Of a stretch of 64,000 bases of DNA, positions 43,349 through 53,090 are shown in pieces. The stretch's first letter is position 1, and each line of letters begins with the position of its first letter. Source of the stretch: Paenibacillus_F sp047238265 (GTDB lineage Bacteria > Bacillota > Bacilli > Paenibacillales > NBRC-103111); assembly GCF_047238265.1 (NCBI RefSeq), contig NZ_JBDFMM010000001.1, positions 3,844,001 to 3,908,000 of the forward strand. The letters run 5' to 3'. The translations under genes and the position numbers were made by a program. The notes beneath the pieces are model-generated. The model was not told the DNA's origin and ran no database searches. It saw nothing but the letters and a program-made list of their open reading frames with translations.

Positions 43349-46300
43349 TCAGGATTTTGCCGCAGGGACCGCATCCACCTTGTTTTTCTTTGGTTTACGG
43401 TGGAACGCGTTCGAGCTTCTGCGTTTAAAGGATTCGATCAATTCATAAATGATAGGTACGACAACGAGTGTAAGTACTGTGGAAGTGACAAGCCCGCCGA
43501 TAACGACGACCGCCAATCCTTTGGAAATAATGGTCCCCTTGGACATTCCGAGTGCAAGCGGCATAAGCGCAAACACAGTCGCTCCCGCAGTCATAATGAT
43601 GGGACGAAGACGAGTCATCCCCGCACTGATAAGGGATTCCCTGACCTCGACTCCCTGCTCGCGCAGTTGCTGTACCCGGTCGATCAGAACGATCGCGTTC
43701 GTCACGACGATTCCGATCAGCATCAGGAATCCGATGAGAGAAGTGATGTTAAGCGATTCTCCAGTGACCAGGAGACCGAACAATCCGCCGATAACCGCCA
43801 GCGGCAGCGAGAACAAGATGGCAAAAGGAGCGCTGGCGTTCCCGAACGCGAGAACCATGACCAGGTAGACGATAAAGATGGATGCGCCCATGGCGGCGAA
43901 CATTTCCGAGAACCCGGAAGCGATATCGTCGGACACCCCTTTCACTTCACGGCTTACGCTGGAAGGAAGCTCCAGCGCGTTTAAAGCTGCGGCCACTTTC
44001 CCGCTGACACCGCCTTTATCCGCACTGTTGATCTTTGCCGTTACTTTCAGTGTTTGTGTCTGGTTTTCACGGGTAATGGCTGTAGGAGCATCAATCTGCG
44101 TGATTTTCGCGATTTCATTCAGTTGGACCGTCTGCCCCGTCGGAGTTTTCAGCAGAAACGTGCCGATTTTATTCACCGAATTTTTATACTGGGGATCAAG
44201 TTCCACTTTGGTCTCATAAGTAACGTTGTCAAACTTCAAGTCGCCGAGTTTGCTGACTCCGATCCAAGAGTTGACCATTTCAAGCACCTGGGCGGAGCTA
44301 AGTCCGTACAAACGCGCTTTGTTCTGGTCGACGGTGACTTCGACTTCCGTCTTGGAATCGCTGAGACTGTCCTTAACTTCGTACAGCTCGGGGAACTCCT
44401 TCATTTTCTCTTTAACCTGGGCGGCTGCCTGTTTCAGGTACAGCATATCTTCGCCTTTCAGGGCGTAAGAGAAATCCGTGCTGCTTCCGCCCGCGCCTGC
44501 GGCAATCAGCGAACCGTCGACTTCGGAGCCTTTTGGAAGTTCATATAAGATTTTCTCTTTGTAAGCATTGAAGACCTGCTGGGCGTTGCTGTTTTCGTTC
44601 GCTTCGGTAAACATCATCGTCCGGTACGGCGATACATCGCTGCTGAATGCGTAGCCCACCATAGACTCATTGTATGTAAACTGCGGGTTGCCCGAAGCGT
44701 CTTTCGCTTCCCTCATCATCTGCTCGAGCTGCTTGGACTTTTCATCCATCGTCTCGATCGATGTGTCGTTCGGCATCTTGATCTGGAAAATCATCTGCCG
44801 GGCCGATTGATCCTCCGGCATGAACGATACGGCAAGCTGCGGTATGATCAGCACCAGCGAGGCAACGAAGAGAATTCCCGAGAACAAAAGTGTCTTGATC
44901 CGGTTGTTCAGGGACCACTCCAATGCTCTTTTGTAAACCATCGCAAATTTGCCGACGTGATTCTCGTCGTGGTTGCCGAGGTTTTTGCTTTTCAGCACCA
45001 GCAGTTTAGCCAGCATCGGAATGACCGTCAGTGCCACGAGAAGCGAGGACAGGAGCGCGACGACCAGCGTAAGCGCGAATGGACGGAACACTTCTCCGAT
45101 AACTCCGCTTACGAATGCAATCGGACCGAATACGCCGACGGTTGTGATCGTCGAAGAGGTAATCGCCGAGGCTACTTGAGCGGTAGCCAGCTTGATGACG
45201 GATTCTCCGCGTTCCTGGGCTTTCTGAAGCTGGCTGTAAATATTTTCGATAACGACGATACTATCATCCACGACCCGTCCGACCGCGATAGCCATACCGC
45301 CGAGTGTCATGATGTTGAGTGAAATATTAAGCGGCACCATCATCAAGAGCGTAATCAGAATGGATAATGGAATCGAGACCAAAACGATGAGGGTCATCCG
45401 AATATTTCTAAGGAAGAGCAAAATCATAACCGAAGCGAGAAGGGCGCCCATGCCTCCTTCCTGCACCATGCCATGGATCGACTTTTTGATTTCCACCGCT
45501 GAATTATAAACGGATTTGAATTTCACGCCCGGCAGGGTTTTCTCCCAGTTTGCCATCAAAGCGTCGGCTTCGTCCGCAAAGTTTACCGCGTTGGCCGATT
45601 TCGTTTTGTACAGCTGAACGCCGATCGCCGGTTTGCCGTCCAGACGGGTGATAAACTGGGATTCGCTGATGGCTTCGATTTTGCCTAGATCTTTAAGCTG
45701 GAGCACACTGCCATTCGGCGTCGTGAGCGTAAGGTTGTCAAGACTGTAAATCGTATCGATCTGGCCCGTCACCCGCACCATCTGGGTCGTGCCGTTAAAT
45801 TCAACGGTTCCCGCAGGGCTTGCGGACAAGGCCGCCCGAATGCTGTTTGAGACATCCGTCGGCGTCAATCCATAGCTGTTGATCGTGTTTTCATTAAGCT
45901 TAATGGAAAGAGTCGCTTCCTGGTTGCCGACGGAGTCGACATGGTCGATCCCTTTGATTGTATTAAAGCCCGGTAAAATCGTATCTTTGTAAATTTTATC
46001 AAGCTCCGTCTGATTCATGCCGTCATTGCCGTATACCGCCAGGTAATAAACCGGCTGGGACGAGAATCCTTCCGTCAGTACCTTAGGCTTCTCAGCCTGC
46101 TGCGGGAGCTTGACGTTCGAAACCAGCGCTTCGAGATCCTGCTTGGCATTCTTCGGCTTGATGTCTTGGTCGAGTTCGATCGTAATTTGCGAATAGTTAT
46201 CGCTCGACGTGGACGATATGTTTTTGATGCCGTCAAAACCGGCGACCGCTTTCTCCAGCGGCTTTGTAATCTGGTCAAGCACATCTTTCGGTGGTGCCGT

Positions 46301-46456
46301 GTACTGGGTGGAAATGACAACCATCGGAAACGAAATATCCGGCATGCTTTCCACCTTCAGTTTAGTCGTGGCGAAAATGCCGCCTGCAAATACCAGCAGC
46401 ATTATAATAAAAAGCGCCGCCACGTTTTTCATTGAAAAACTAGTCATTTTGTTCAT
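43349..46456 (-). CDS. RND-family efflux transporter (SwrC/AcrB-like)
   Basis: A 1035-residue pump with the RND plan: membrane helix 1 (about 12-30), first large extracellular porter domain, helices 2-6, second porter domain, helices 8-12. The proton-relay region in helix 4 is intact (GRVVDDSIVVIENI). It resembles SwrC (YerP) of B. subtilis, which exports surfactin, in length and motifs; the substrate here is unknown. ATG 46456 is chosen with GGAGGAG upstream. It is the first gene of an operon with the adaptor (31 bp) and a secreted protein. Confidence 0.92.
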   Translation of the reverse strand: MNKMTSFSMKNVAALFIIMLLVFAGGIFATTKLKVESMPDISFPMVVISTQYTAPPKDVLDQITKPLEKAVAGFDGIKNISSTSSDNYSQITIELDQDIKPKNAKQDLEALVSNVKLPQQAEKPKVLTEGFSSQPVYYLAVYGNDGMNQTELDKIYKDTILPGFNTIKGIDHVDSVGNQEATLSIKLNENTINSYGLTPTDVSNSIRAALSASPAGTVEFNGTTQMVRVTGQIDTIYSLDNLTLTTPNGSVLQLKDLGKIEAISESQFITRLDGKPAIGVQLYKTKSANAVNFADEADALMANWEKTLPGVKFKSVYNSAVEIKKSIHGMVQEGGMGALLASVMILLFLRNIRMTLIVLVSIPLSILITLLMMVPLNISLNIMTLGGMAIAVGRVVDDSIVVIENIYSQLQKAQERGESVIKLATAQVASAITSSTITTVGVFGPIAFVSGVIGEVFRPFALTLVVALLSSLLVALTVIPMLAKLLVLKSKNLGNHDENHVGKFAMVYKRALEWSLNNRIKTLLFSGILFVASLVLIIPQLAVSFMPEDQSARQMIFQIKMPNDTSIETMDEKSKQLEQMMREAKDASGNPQFTYNESMVGYAFSSDVSPYRTMMFTEANENSNAQQVFNAYKEKILYELPKGSEVDGSLIAAGAGGSSTDFSYALKGEDMLYLKQAAAQVKEKMKEFPELYEVKDSLSDSKTEVEVTVDQNKARLYGLSSAQVLEMVNSWIGVSKLGDLKFDNVTYETKVELDPQYKNSVNKIGTFLLKTPTGQTVQLNEIAKITQIDAPTAITRENQTQTLKVTAKINSADKGGVSGKVAAALNALELPSSVSREVKGVSDDIASGFSEMFAAMGASIFIVYLVMVLAFGNASAPFAILFSLPLAVIGGLFGLLVTGESLNITSLIGFLMLIGIVVTNAIVLIDRVQQLREQGVEVRESLISAGMTRLRPIIMTAGATVFALMPLALGMSKGTIISKGLAVVVIGGLVTSTVLTLVVVPIIYELIESFKRRSSNAFHRKPKKNKVDAVPAAKS

Positions 46457-46671
46457 CCACTCTACTCCTCCGCACCGATTGAACAATCTCTCTGAAAATT
46501 GGCAGCTGTACCCATTCTTTTCCCATCATAAACGGTAAAGGTTAAAAAAATATAAACTGGCTTATTTTTTTTGCAATGATTTTTTTCTCATGCTCTTTAC
46601 TGCCTTTCGCTGCCTCCTACCGTTTTGACGACGAAAAAGAGATATCCACTTCAACAGTTACGGATAAACAT

Positions 46672-46701
46672 GAAAAAAGTTCCATCCGAAGATGGAACTT
46701 T
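46672..46701 (-). terminator. Rho-independent terminator
   Basis: On the minus strand AGTTCCATC-TTCG-GATGGAACT followed by TTTTT; it separates the upstream secreted-protein gene from the RND operon. Confidence 0.85.
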
Positions 46702-46730
46702 GCCTCGCAAACCCGGTAATCTCAATAAAA

Positions 46731-48864
46731 TTAGTCCGAATACGTAAACCAAGTAAAGCTCTGTTTGGCCAGCAGCTTACGCTGTCCCTGGAACTCATGA
46801 TAGACGCTGAGATGAAATTTATCGAGGAACCGCTGCTTGTAAATCAGATCCGCGTCCTGAATCTGGATAGTGAAGTTTTCTTTTTTGCCGATTCTAAGCT
46901 CGTTGTCGGTTACCTGTTCGGCCGATTTGCCGTCGTGAGGCTCCCAATTTTTAAGCTCATATGCTTTCTCGAACGATTTGCTGCCTTTGTAATCTTCAAA
47001 TACGAGAACGAGCTTATGTCCTTCGGGTGCCGTTTCGGTCAAAAGCTGCTTGCGGATATCGTAATCGAATTTAAGGGTAAACACATCGTTGTTGATGGAC
47101 GTATTGATCCGGCTCATGGACACCGTATACGGGAACAGAGTGATGTCTTTCAGCTTGTCCTTGACATCCTTCTTCTCTTTGGGCAGCGCGAACGTCACGG
47201 GTCTTACGTAAGCATCCGTTTTAACGTTCTGCTGGTTTTCTTCCTGCTTGCCGTTTCCGGTTCCCAGTGTCACGGAATCACCGATGAGCAGACGGACATT
47301 TTCCATATCCGTGCCTTTGGGCAGTGCGGCCCACACGTTCAGTCTCGCCTTGCCTCCGGGCGCTACCGTTTTCTTGATCTCGGATACGGAAGCCGGGAAT
47401 ACGGTGCCGTCTTTCAGCTGAAAATGAGCGGTTAAGCCGGTGACCGGCGCAAACCGTTTCTCCGCATTTTCAATCTCCAGCTCGGCCGAAACGATGCTTC
47501 CGCTCAGGCCCTCGTAGGAATTGATCTCCGCAACCGTATACTGCGCTTTGCGGCCGATTTCTTCCCGGGCGTATTTCTCGCCCAGTCCCACAAACGGCAG
47601 CTGCTGCAGATCGGGCTTGGCGGTAAGCTCCAGCAGATCGTTCACCTGCGTGTCGCTTTCTTTTTCCTGGATGACCAGTTTTACTTCCTTAAACGCATAC
47701 GTATACGGGATTTTACCAAGCGCTTCGACGGAAAGAGAGGCGCCCGGATCGATACCGATCACTTTGCCCGTGCGGACCAGCTTGGCCTCCACTTTCACGG
47801 CATTATCCAGCAGGAAGTAAGCCGTCATATCCGGTATGGGAAGCGACTGATCCCCTTTGTTCGACAGCGTGACGTTAGCGGTCAAAATATCCTGGTCTTC
47901 CCACGGAAGACGATAGATGCCTCCCAGCTTGGCCGTATAAAGTCCGGACTTGTTCATAAACTGCGTTTCCTTGCCGGCCTCGCCGCCGGCAGGTTTACTG
48001 ACGGCGGGAAGCTGGTAAGCCGCCAGCAGCGTGTTGAACTTCAGTCTCGGGATGAATCCGGGTGATAACAAGCTCCCAGCCTTTCTCTCCGGCTTTGAGC
48101 GGAATAGCCCCCGAAAGCTGAACGGTTTTCGTTTCCTTCGGGCTGATCTTCAAATCCTTGGCATTCTTCGCATCCAGCGGATACAAAAGCCCTTCGGGCG
48201 TACGGACCGAAAACTGGACTTCCGGCAGGGTAACCGCCGCGCCCCCGATGTTCTCCAATTGCAGACTTATCGCGGGCAAGTAATATTTCTCGTTCTTTCC
48301 GTTTGTAAACTTCTCCGTGGATGCCCGCAGTTCGCTGCCGCCCGCCTGGAAGTCGGCATTCTGCCCCGTCGGTGTTACGCCCGTGTAAGAAGCCGGCACG
48401 GAAACTTGTCCGAGAACGCGCTCGGAATTCGGCTGGCTGAAATCCCACTTGATAAACTGAACCTGCAGATCCTGAAGCTTTTCTCCGCTCCCGACTTTGG
48501 CGTAGTATGACACCTGCCCCGAAGAACGGGCACCGATTTTGTTCGTATCTTTGTCTTGGGGCATCAAGCGCACCGTGTATGTATGGCCCGTTTTACTTTT
48601 GAGCCGGACCCAGTAGTCCACAAGAGGTAAATCCGCAGCGCCTTTGTTATGGACGCCGACCGTGAACGTGACGATATTGCCGTTTTGATCCGGCAGCAGC
48701 TGGATGTTCTGAAGCTCGAACGAGGCCGAACCGCCTGCCGCCACCGAACCGAGAGCCGGTTGTCCGGAAGCCGCCGCTGCGGGGGTTGCCGCAAGTACTC
48801 CTCCTGTGCTTAATGTCAGAATCAGCGCCAATGCGGTCGCACGGGCTGCCATTTTGTTACGCAT
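46731..48864 (-). pseudogene. Secreted multi-module protein gene, frame-shifted
   Basis: Two overlapping frames encode one exported protein of about 710 residues. Frame one from ATG 48864 (GAGGTGG upstream): signal peptide (about 1-33) and modules with VGVHNKGAADLPLVDYWVRLK and SYYAKVGSGEKLQDL. Near 48040-48065 the coding moves to a second frame (LKFNTLLAAYQLPAV and following) that runs to a stop at 46731. The shift is one base extra modulo three; dropping 13 bases would rejoin ITR to LKFNT. The modules match those of the secreted protein at 40204-42021. A terminator follows. Confidence 0.7.
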
Positions 48865-49124
48865 ATTTTCCACCTCAACCCATGATTTAACTACAGCCGG
48901 CAAGTCTGTTGCCGGAGTCTGGATGAAAAGATTACCATCCTGTTTCCACTTAGTAAGACGATTGAATCCCGGGGAAGTTTCTTTTTAGGCAAAAAATTAT
49001 TTTTTCTCCCCCCGTTCCGGCGGCAGCTTTCCTTATTGAAACAATTTGCAGGATTTTAAGCGAAAATGGGGAAATTATGAGGATAGCTTTTTTAACCCAT
49101 TGTCAAAAAAGGAGTCTTGTCATC

Positions 49125-50495
49125 ATGAAATCCAAAACCGAATCATATGCGTCCCAGCATAGAGAACGCCATCTTGAAGAACTGAAAGAGCTGCTCCGAA
49201 TTCCGAGCATCAGCACCTTATCCGAGCACAGGGAAGACGTTCACCGCTGCGCGGAATGGCTGTCCGGCGCCTTGACTCGTGCGGGTCTTGAACATGTCGA
49301 GATCATGCCGACGGCAGGACTGCCTATCGTGTACGGAGACTGGCTGCATGCCCCGGGCAAACCGACCGTCCTCGTCTACGGCCATTACGATGTCCAGCCT
49401 GCCGATCCCTTGAACGAATGGCATTCGGAACCGTTCGAGCCCGTCATCCGGGACGGTAAAATTTATGCGCGGGGAGCGACGGACGATAAAGCTCAGTTCT
49501 GGATCCACGTCAAAGCCGCGGAAACGTTCCTCAAAGCCGTCGGAAGTCTGCCGCTCAACATTAAATTTATTCTCGAAGGCGAAGAAGAAATTACAAGCCC
49601 TTCCCTCGCCCCCTTCGTAGAAGAGCATGCGGAGAAGCTTAAAGCGGACGCGATCGTTATTTCGGACAGCCCGATGCTGGAGAGAGGCAAGCCCGCTCTG
49701 CTTTACGGCCTCCGCGGCGTCGCCGGAGTCGAGATTGAAGTGCTCGCGGCCAGAAACGATCTCCACTCCGGCTTGTACGGCGGCGGCGTGCCGAATGCCG
49801 TTCATGCGCTAGCAGGCCTGCTGGATTCCTTCCACGACGAAGAAGGCCGTGTCACGGTGGAAGGCTTTTACGACCGCGTTATCCAACTGACGGAGCAGGA
49901 GCGCAGCGAGCTGGCACGCGTCTCGCAGGATGAGCGCAAGATCCTGGAGGATTTGGGTCTTTCCGAGCTTTACGGCGAGAAAGGATATACGTTCACCGAA
50001 CGCACGACGGCACGGCCGACTTTGGAAGTGACGGGCATAAGCGGCGGTTTTGCCGGAGAAGGCATTAAACCGATCGTTCCGGCGCGCGCGTCCGCCAAAA
50101 TTGCCTGCCGGCTCGTTGCGGATCAGCGCCCCGAAGAGATTTTCGAGCTGATCGAACGTCATGTGGCGGCCCGCACGCCTGCCGGTTTGAAAGTTTCGGT
50201 CAAAAGAGTGCTGCAGGGCAACCCCTTCCTGACGCCGGCCGACCATCCGGTTATGGTCGCTGCGGCTGCGGCACTCGAAGAGGCTTACAGAGAGAAAACG
50301 GCGCTTACCCGGGGCGGCGGCTCTATCCCGATCGTGGATGTTTTCGAGCGCCTGCTTCAAGCTCCCGTCGTTATGATGGGCTTCGGGCTCCCGGATGAAA
50401 ATCTCCATGCTCCCAACGAGCATTTCGATCTGGATAACTTCGATAAGGGCCTGCAGGCCGTTTGCGGCTTCTGGGGAAAATTGGCGGACCGATAA
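49125..50495 (+). CDS. M20-family dipeptidase
   Basis: A 456-residue zinc peptidase of the M20 dipeptidase group: metal His/Asp in GHYDVQPAD, catalytic Glu in EGEEEITS, metal Asp in VISDSPML, dimerisation domain with NDLHSGLYGGGVPNA, and a final metal His in HAPNEHFDLDNF. The soluble type hydrolyses short peptides in the cytoplasm. ATG 49125 has AAAGGAG upstream; an earlier ATG at 49077 lacks a site. Confidence 0.9.
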   Translation: MKSKTESYASQHRERHLEELKELLRIPSISTLSEHREDVHRCAEWLSGALTRAGLEHVEIMPTAGLPIVYGDWLHAPGKPTVLVYGHYDVQPADPLNEWHSEPFEPVIRDGKIYARGATDDKAQFWIHVKAAETFLKAVGSLPLNIKFILEGEEEITSPSLAPFVEEHAEKLKADAIVISDSPMLERGKPALLYGLRGVAGVEIEVLAARNDLHSGLYGGGVPNAVHALAGLLDSFHDEEGRVTVEGFYDRVIQLTEQERSELARVSQDERKILEDLGLSELYGEKGYTFTERTTARPTLEVTGISGGFAGEGIKPIVPARASAKIACRLVADQRPEEIFELIERHVAARTPAGLKVSVKRVLQGNPFLTPADHPVMVAAAAALEEAYREKTALTRGGGSIPIVDVFERLLQAPVVMMGFGLPDENLHAPNEHFDLDNFDKGLQAVCGFWGKLADR

Positions 50496-50562
50496 AAATG
50501 CGGCTTAGCCCCGTTAACCGTGATAAAATGAAGGCATCGCACCCGAAAACGGAGGAACAGGT

Positions 50563-51069
50563 ATGCAGCAGGACACTTACAAGCTTAGAGATGCCGTACC
50601 GGCGGATCTTCCCGCCATCGTACACATTTACAATTCAACCATTCCGGGAAGAATGGTTACGGCCGATCTTGAACCGGTGACCGTTCAGAGCCGGGAAAAC
50701 TGGTTTGCCGAACACAATCCGGAAACCCGCCCGATCTGGGTGCTTGAAAAAGACGGCAAGATCTGGGGCTGGCTGAGCTTCCAGTCTTTTTACGGGCGGC
50801 CTGCATACAACGGTACCGCAGAAGTGAGCATTTACCTCGACGAGGAATGCCGCGGCCGCGGTCTGGGACGCTACCTTCTGGAAAAAGCAATCGCCGCCTG
50901 TCCGGAGCTCGGCATCAAAACCGTGCTCGGTTTCATTTTCGGGCATAACGCGCATAGCCTTGCTCTCTTCGACCGTTACGGCTTCGCCAAATGGGCCGAG
51001 CTCCCGCGGATCGCGGAACTGGACGGAATCGAGCGGGATCTGATTATTATGGGCAAGCGCGTAGGCTGA
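50563..51069 (+). CDS. GNAT acetyltransferase (phosphinothricin acetyltransferase-like)
   Basis: A 168-residue GNAT enzyme of the Pat/YwnH/MddA type: RDAVPADLPAIVHIYN at the N-terminus, acetyl-CoA loop ECRGRGLGRYLL (about 96-107) and the FGHNAHSLALFDRYGF motif near residue 128. Family members acetylate methionine derivatives such as sulfoximine or phosphinothricin. ATG 50563 follows GGAGG. It follows the dipeptidase by 67 bp on the same strand. Confidence 0.85.
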   Translation: MQQDTYKLRDAVPADLPAIVHIYNSTIPGRMVTADLEPVTVQSRENWFAEHNPETRPIWVLEKDGKIWGWLSFQSFYGRPAYNGTAEVSIYLDEECRGRGLGRYLLEKAIAACPELGIKTVLGFIFGHNAHSLALFDRYGFAKWAELPRIAELDGIERDLIIMGKRVG

Positions 51070-51541
51070 GTCCGGCAGCCCAAACGGGTGTCCCGGCGCC
51101 GGGGCCCCTTCCATGACACCTGTCAACCGTGAAACCGGCTAAGCTTTTGCGGTCACAAAGAAAGCAGCTACGGTGATCTTAGCGCATAAAACAAAAAAAG
51201 ACCTCCAACGCCGCAACAGACGGATGGAGGTCTTTTCGTTTGGGAACGGATTTCATATCGCGCGCAGCTCCCGGTAAACGGTATCGTCGCGTGATGTTCT
51301 TACATTAAAGATAAGCGCCGCCGGAATTTCCGCTGCTTTATCTTTGCGGAAACATCTCAAAATTCGGCCCTCATGGGGCAACTTCTAGCTACAGCGGGCC
51401 GGTGGACAGGCGCACGGACATCGGCGAGCGATCCGGCATACGTCAGCCTTGTTGCTATTCTGACGCCGGATATTCACAACCGTTGGCATCTCCGCCCGCG
51501 GTCCCGCCGTACCTGTTCGCATTGCCGCTTATCTTGCCGCT
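51070..51541. other. Intergenic stretch between acetyltransferase and pyrE
   Basis: 472 bases between convergent genes. It contains the terminator at 51193-51237; the ~300 bases from there to the pyrE stop hold no reading frame with a ribosome site or protein-like content and no recognised structure. Confidence 0.5.
51193..51237. terminator. Bidirectional rho-independent terminator
   Basis: AAAAAAGACCTCCA-loop-TGGAGGTCTTTT; serves the acetyltransferase gene and perhaps the pyr operon. Confidence 0.85.
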
Positions 51542-52183
51542 TTAAACGCCGTAGGAGGCCGGATCCTGACGCCAGGAGCGGAGCTGCTCCAGATCATCCT
51601 GTGCGATGGCCCCTTGTTCCACGGCTACTTCAAGAAGCTTGGAATAGTTGGTCAGCGTGTCCAGCGGAATACCTGCTTCGGCGAACGCCTGAATGCCTTT
51701 GTCCAGTTGATAAGAGAAAATGGCCAAAACTCCCAGCGCCTGACCGCCGGCTTCGTTTACGGCCAGCGCCGCTTTAAGGGAGCTGCCCCCCGTCGAAATC
51801 AGATCTTCGATGACGATAACCTTCTGCCCCGCAGCCAGAGCCCCTTCGATCTGATTCTGCTTGCCGTGGCCCTTGGCCTTGTCCCGCACGTAGATCATCG
51901 GAAGCCCGAGCTTCTGGGCTACCCACGCCGCATGCGGTATACCGGCCGTCGCCGTACCCGCGATTACTTCGGCCTGCGGATATTCCGAGCGGATTTTGGC
52001 CGCAAACGCTTCTGCGATAGCATCGCGGATTTCCGGGTGCGACATCGTCAGACGGTTATCGCAGTAGATCGGCGATTTGATTCCGGATGTCCAGGTAAAA
52101 GGCTCGTGCGGACGCAAAGCTACCGCTCCGATCTCAAGCAGGGAAGCCGCTATCTCACGTTCTGTCGATTGCGCTGTATTCAT
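51542..52183 (-). CDS. pyrE: Orotate phosphoribosyltransferase
   Basis: A 213-residue phosphoribosyltransferase that joins orotate to PRPP. Visible: KSPIYCDNRL near the N-terminus, YVRDKAKGHGKQNQIEG (substrate loop) and the PRPP motif VIVIEDLISTGGSS. ATG 52183 has GGAG nine bases upstream; an in-frame TTG at 52189 is less likely. It is the last gene of the pyr operon, 51 bp after pyrF. Confidence 0.95.
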   Translation of the reverse strand: MNTAQSTEREIAASLLEIGAVALRPHEPFTWTSGIKSPIYCDNRLTMSHPEIRDAIAEAFAAKIRSEYPQAEVIAGTATAGIPHAAWVAQKLGLPMIYVRDKAKGHGKQNQIEGALAAGQKVIVIEDLISTGGSSLKAALAVNEAGGQALGVLAIFSYQLDKGIQAFAEAGIPLDTLTNYSKLLEVAVEQGAIAQDDLEQLRSWRQDPASYGV

Positions 52184-52234
52184 GTCCAATCACTCCGTTC
52201 CTGTGGTTAAGGTTTTGCATGTATAGGATGAATC

Positions 52235-52969
52235 TTATTTTAGCTCCAGTGAATCCAAAATCTGTTCCAGCGCCTGGCGCGGATCCGGTGCGGCCGTTAT
52301 CGGGCGGCCGATGACCACATAATCCGTTCCGGCCTGGAAAGCTTCCGCAGGCGTCATAACCCGGGTCTGGTCGCCCAAGGCTACTCCGGCGGGCCGGATT
52401 CCCGGAGTCACCGTAATAAAACCGGCGCCGCAGGCTTCTTTAACGGCTGACACTTCCAGCGGTGACGCGACGACACCCTGGAGACCCGCCTGACGAGTCA
52501 GACGCGCATAACGGACAACCGCTTCCTCGACCCGGCCGGCAATGCCGATTTCGTCGTTCAGCATCGCTTGGCTCGTGCTTGTCAGCTGTGTAACCGCTAT
52601 GACTTGCGGACGGTTACCCCCGCCTCCGCCAATTGCTTTGTCCACGCCTTCCAGCGCGCCTTCCATCATCTTGATGCCTCCGGCAGCATGGACGTTGAAC
52701 ATATCCACCCCAAGGCGCGTCACGCTTTCGGAGCCGCCTTTTACCGTATTCGGAATATCATGCATTTTCACATCCAGAAATACGTTATAGCCCTCATCCT
52801 TCAAACGGGCTACGAAATGGGGTCCCGCAGCGTAAAACAGCTGCATCCCCACTTTCATGTAACACGGGATTCCCCGGAGTTCCTGAATGAGCGTGTCAGC
52901 CTCGGCTGCCGACGCGAAATCCAATGCTACCATAATCCGTCCGGCAGACTGTGCTCTTGCGGTTTCCAT
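52235..52969 (-). CDS. pyrF: Orotidine 5'-phosphate decarboxylase
   Basis: A 244-residue OMP decarboxylase giving UMP. The catalytic tetrad is in LDVKMHDIPNT (with Lys before), and phosphate-binding GIRP and DYVVIGRPI are visible. ATG 52969 follows GGGAGGAG; the longer reading into the carB-pyrF gap has no site. It follows carB by 121 bp that hold a clear inverted repeat; pyrK and pyrD, which sit here in B. subtilis, are absent. Confidence 0.95.
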   Translation of the reverse strand: METARAQSAGRIMVALDFASAAEADTLIQELRGIPCYMKVGMQLFYAAGPHFVARLKDEGYNVFLDVKMHDIPNTVKGGSESVTRLGVDMFNVHAAGGIKMMEGALEGVDKAIGGGGGNRPQVIAVTQLTSTSQAMLNDEIGIAGRVEEAVVRYARLTRQAGLQGVVASPLEVSAVKEACGAGFITVTPGIRPAGVALGDQTRVMTPAEAFQAGTDYVVIGRPITAAPDPRQALEQILDSLELK

Positions 52970-53016
52970 TTCAGCATTCTCCTCCCAAATGGCTGTTCCT
53001 TGCAGGTGTTCATAAG

Positions 53017-53067
53017 GAGGGGATGTTACGCTTCCGGCCTTTGCAGGCCAGTTATGCGCACATCCCC
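53017..53067 (-). repeat. Inverted repeat in the carB-pyrF gap
   Basis: A perfect 9-bp inverted repeat AGGGGATGT / ACATCCCCT (53017-53025 and 53059-53067) encloses a second perfect GGCC-loop-GGCC hairpin (53035-53048). There is no U-tract after it, so it is not a typical terminator. A role in mRNA processing or stability is a possible inference. Confidence 0.7.
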
Positions 53068-53090
53068 TGATTGGTTTGAAACTCGTCCGC

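Noticed and set aside
51373..51777. 134-codon frame overlapping the pyrE 3' end
   Set aside because: Arg/Pro-rich, no ribosome site, overlaps pyrE on the other strand.
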